The position numbers were made by a program, and so were the translations under genes. From positions 1-6,573 of the forward strand of contig JAFMIT010000089.1 in assembly GCA_017853815.1 (NCBI GenBank): a stretch of 6,573 nt of DNA. Direction: 5' to 3'. The notes beneath the pieces were generated by a model, which was given only the letters and a program-made list of their open reading frames with translations, was not told where the DNA came from and did no database searches. Of the stretch, positions 6,208-6,573 are shown one piece after another. Source of the DNA: Actinomycetota bacterium. Lineage in GTDB: Bacteria; Actinomycetota; Actinomycetes; S36-B12; UBA5976. The first letter of the stretch is position 1, and each line of letters begins with the position of its first letter.

Positions 6208-6573
6208 TGAAGCAGCTCATCAGTGGGGTAGCTACTGGCATTGGTTCAATGCCAGGTGTATCTGTGAGCGATGCGCTCGACATCATCACTGACACTGTTC
6301 CGGACATTGTGTACGTGCCCGAACTGCCTGCGCGTGGACCTGGTGGCGACATGATTGGTCGCACGTTTGGATTGTTAAACAAAGTCGATTCGGCGCTTGG
6401 AGTCGAGACGATGCCGTCGGGTTATCGCCTCGTGCCAGGCGAAGGTCGTGTGATGCGGCGAGCGAAGTCGTGGCTTGCCGAAGACATTGATGGTCTGGAA
6501 CGGGTCGCTGCCGATCATTCTGGCTGGCTCAAGATTCAGTTTGCGGGGCCTTTGAGTTTGGCGGCATCGGTCG
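6207..6573 (+). CDS. MetE-like / UROD-superfamily protein, N-terminal 122 residues (truncated by window edge)
   Basis: The reading frame opens at the ATG of the TGATG overlap with mnmA and remains open to the right edge. Visible blocks are TGIGSMPG (10-17), ELPARGPGGDMIGR (39-52), a PSGYRL segment (70-75), and KIQFAGPLSLAASV (109-122). This resembles the actinobacterial proteins annotated as methionine synthase, vitamin-B12 independent (for example Rv3015c, which also sits downstream of mnmA). They have a TIM barrel related to the C-terminal half of MetE. Full-length members are around 330-350 residues, much shorter than MetE. The zinc and substrate residues lie further on and cannot be checked. 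True methionine synthase activity is therefore not supported by this fragment. No Shine-Dalgarno is visible, so translation probably depends on re-initiation at the mnmA stop. In mycobacteria ligA follows this gene; whether it does here is unknown. Confidence 0.8.
   Translation, partial: MKQLISGVATGIGSMPGVSVSDALDIITDTVPDIVYVPELPARGPGGDMIGRTFGLLNKVDSALGVETMPSGYRLVPGEGRVMRRAKSWLAEDIDGLERVAADHSGWLKIQFAGPLSLAASV

Noticed and set aside
1..6573. A hidden defence system, mobile element, CRISPR array or structured RNA
   Set aside because: All but about 180 bases are accounted for by six conserved housekeeping-type genes. No repeats, terminal inverted repeats, tRNA-like folds or spacer arrays were seen on either strand.

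Overview
The window looks like an ordinary chromosomal stretch from an actinomycete-type bacterium. The base composition is moderately GC-rich by eye, well below Streptomyces or Mycobacterium. The gene order etfB-etfA-cysteine desulfurase-mnmA-MetE-like protein resembles the order around Rv3029c-Rv3015c in Mycobacterium tuberculosis. The MnmA and cysteine desulfurase active-site wording (CLRCNEKIKF, GSACTAGIPQPSHVL) is also actinobacterial in style. A deep-branching, mid-GC lineage such as Acidimicrobiia is a reasonable guess, but the sequence alone does not prove it.

Layout: positions 1-2099 are a nearly complete GlgX-type glycogen debranching enzyme on the minus strand, whose last few residues lie outside the left edge. 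It starts at a GTG with a good ribosome binding site. A 153-base divergent spacer (2100-2252) follows, in which I could not identify a convincing promoter. From 2253 to the right edge, five plus-strand genes are packed head to tail: etfB, etfA (ATGA overlap), an IscS-type cysteine desulfurase (14-base gap), mnmA (12-base gap) and the first 122 codons of a MetE-like/UROD-superfamily protein (TGATG overlap). This spacing strongly suggests one transcript.

How the genes work together: EtfB and EtfA form the heterodimeric electron transfer flavoprotein that takes electrons from acyl-CoA and related dehydrogenases. The cysteine desulfurase makes persulfide sulfur, and the adjacent MnmA is a natural acceptor, using it to make 2-thiouridine at position 34 of tRNA-Lys, -Glu and -Gln. 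The MetE-like protein is of uncertain function. GlgX belongs to glycogen/alpha-glucan breakdown and is divergent from the operon, with no evident functional link.

No mobile elements, CRISPR arrays, RNA genes, long repeats or broken genes were seen. I did not find a new biological system here. The points worth a second look are modest: a CxxC plus distal Cys set in MnmA that fits an iron-sulfur type enzyme, three internal genes without a recognisable Shine-Dalgarno, a strand-wide G/T bias, and the poorly understood MetE-like gene.
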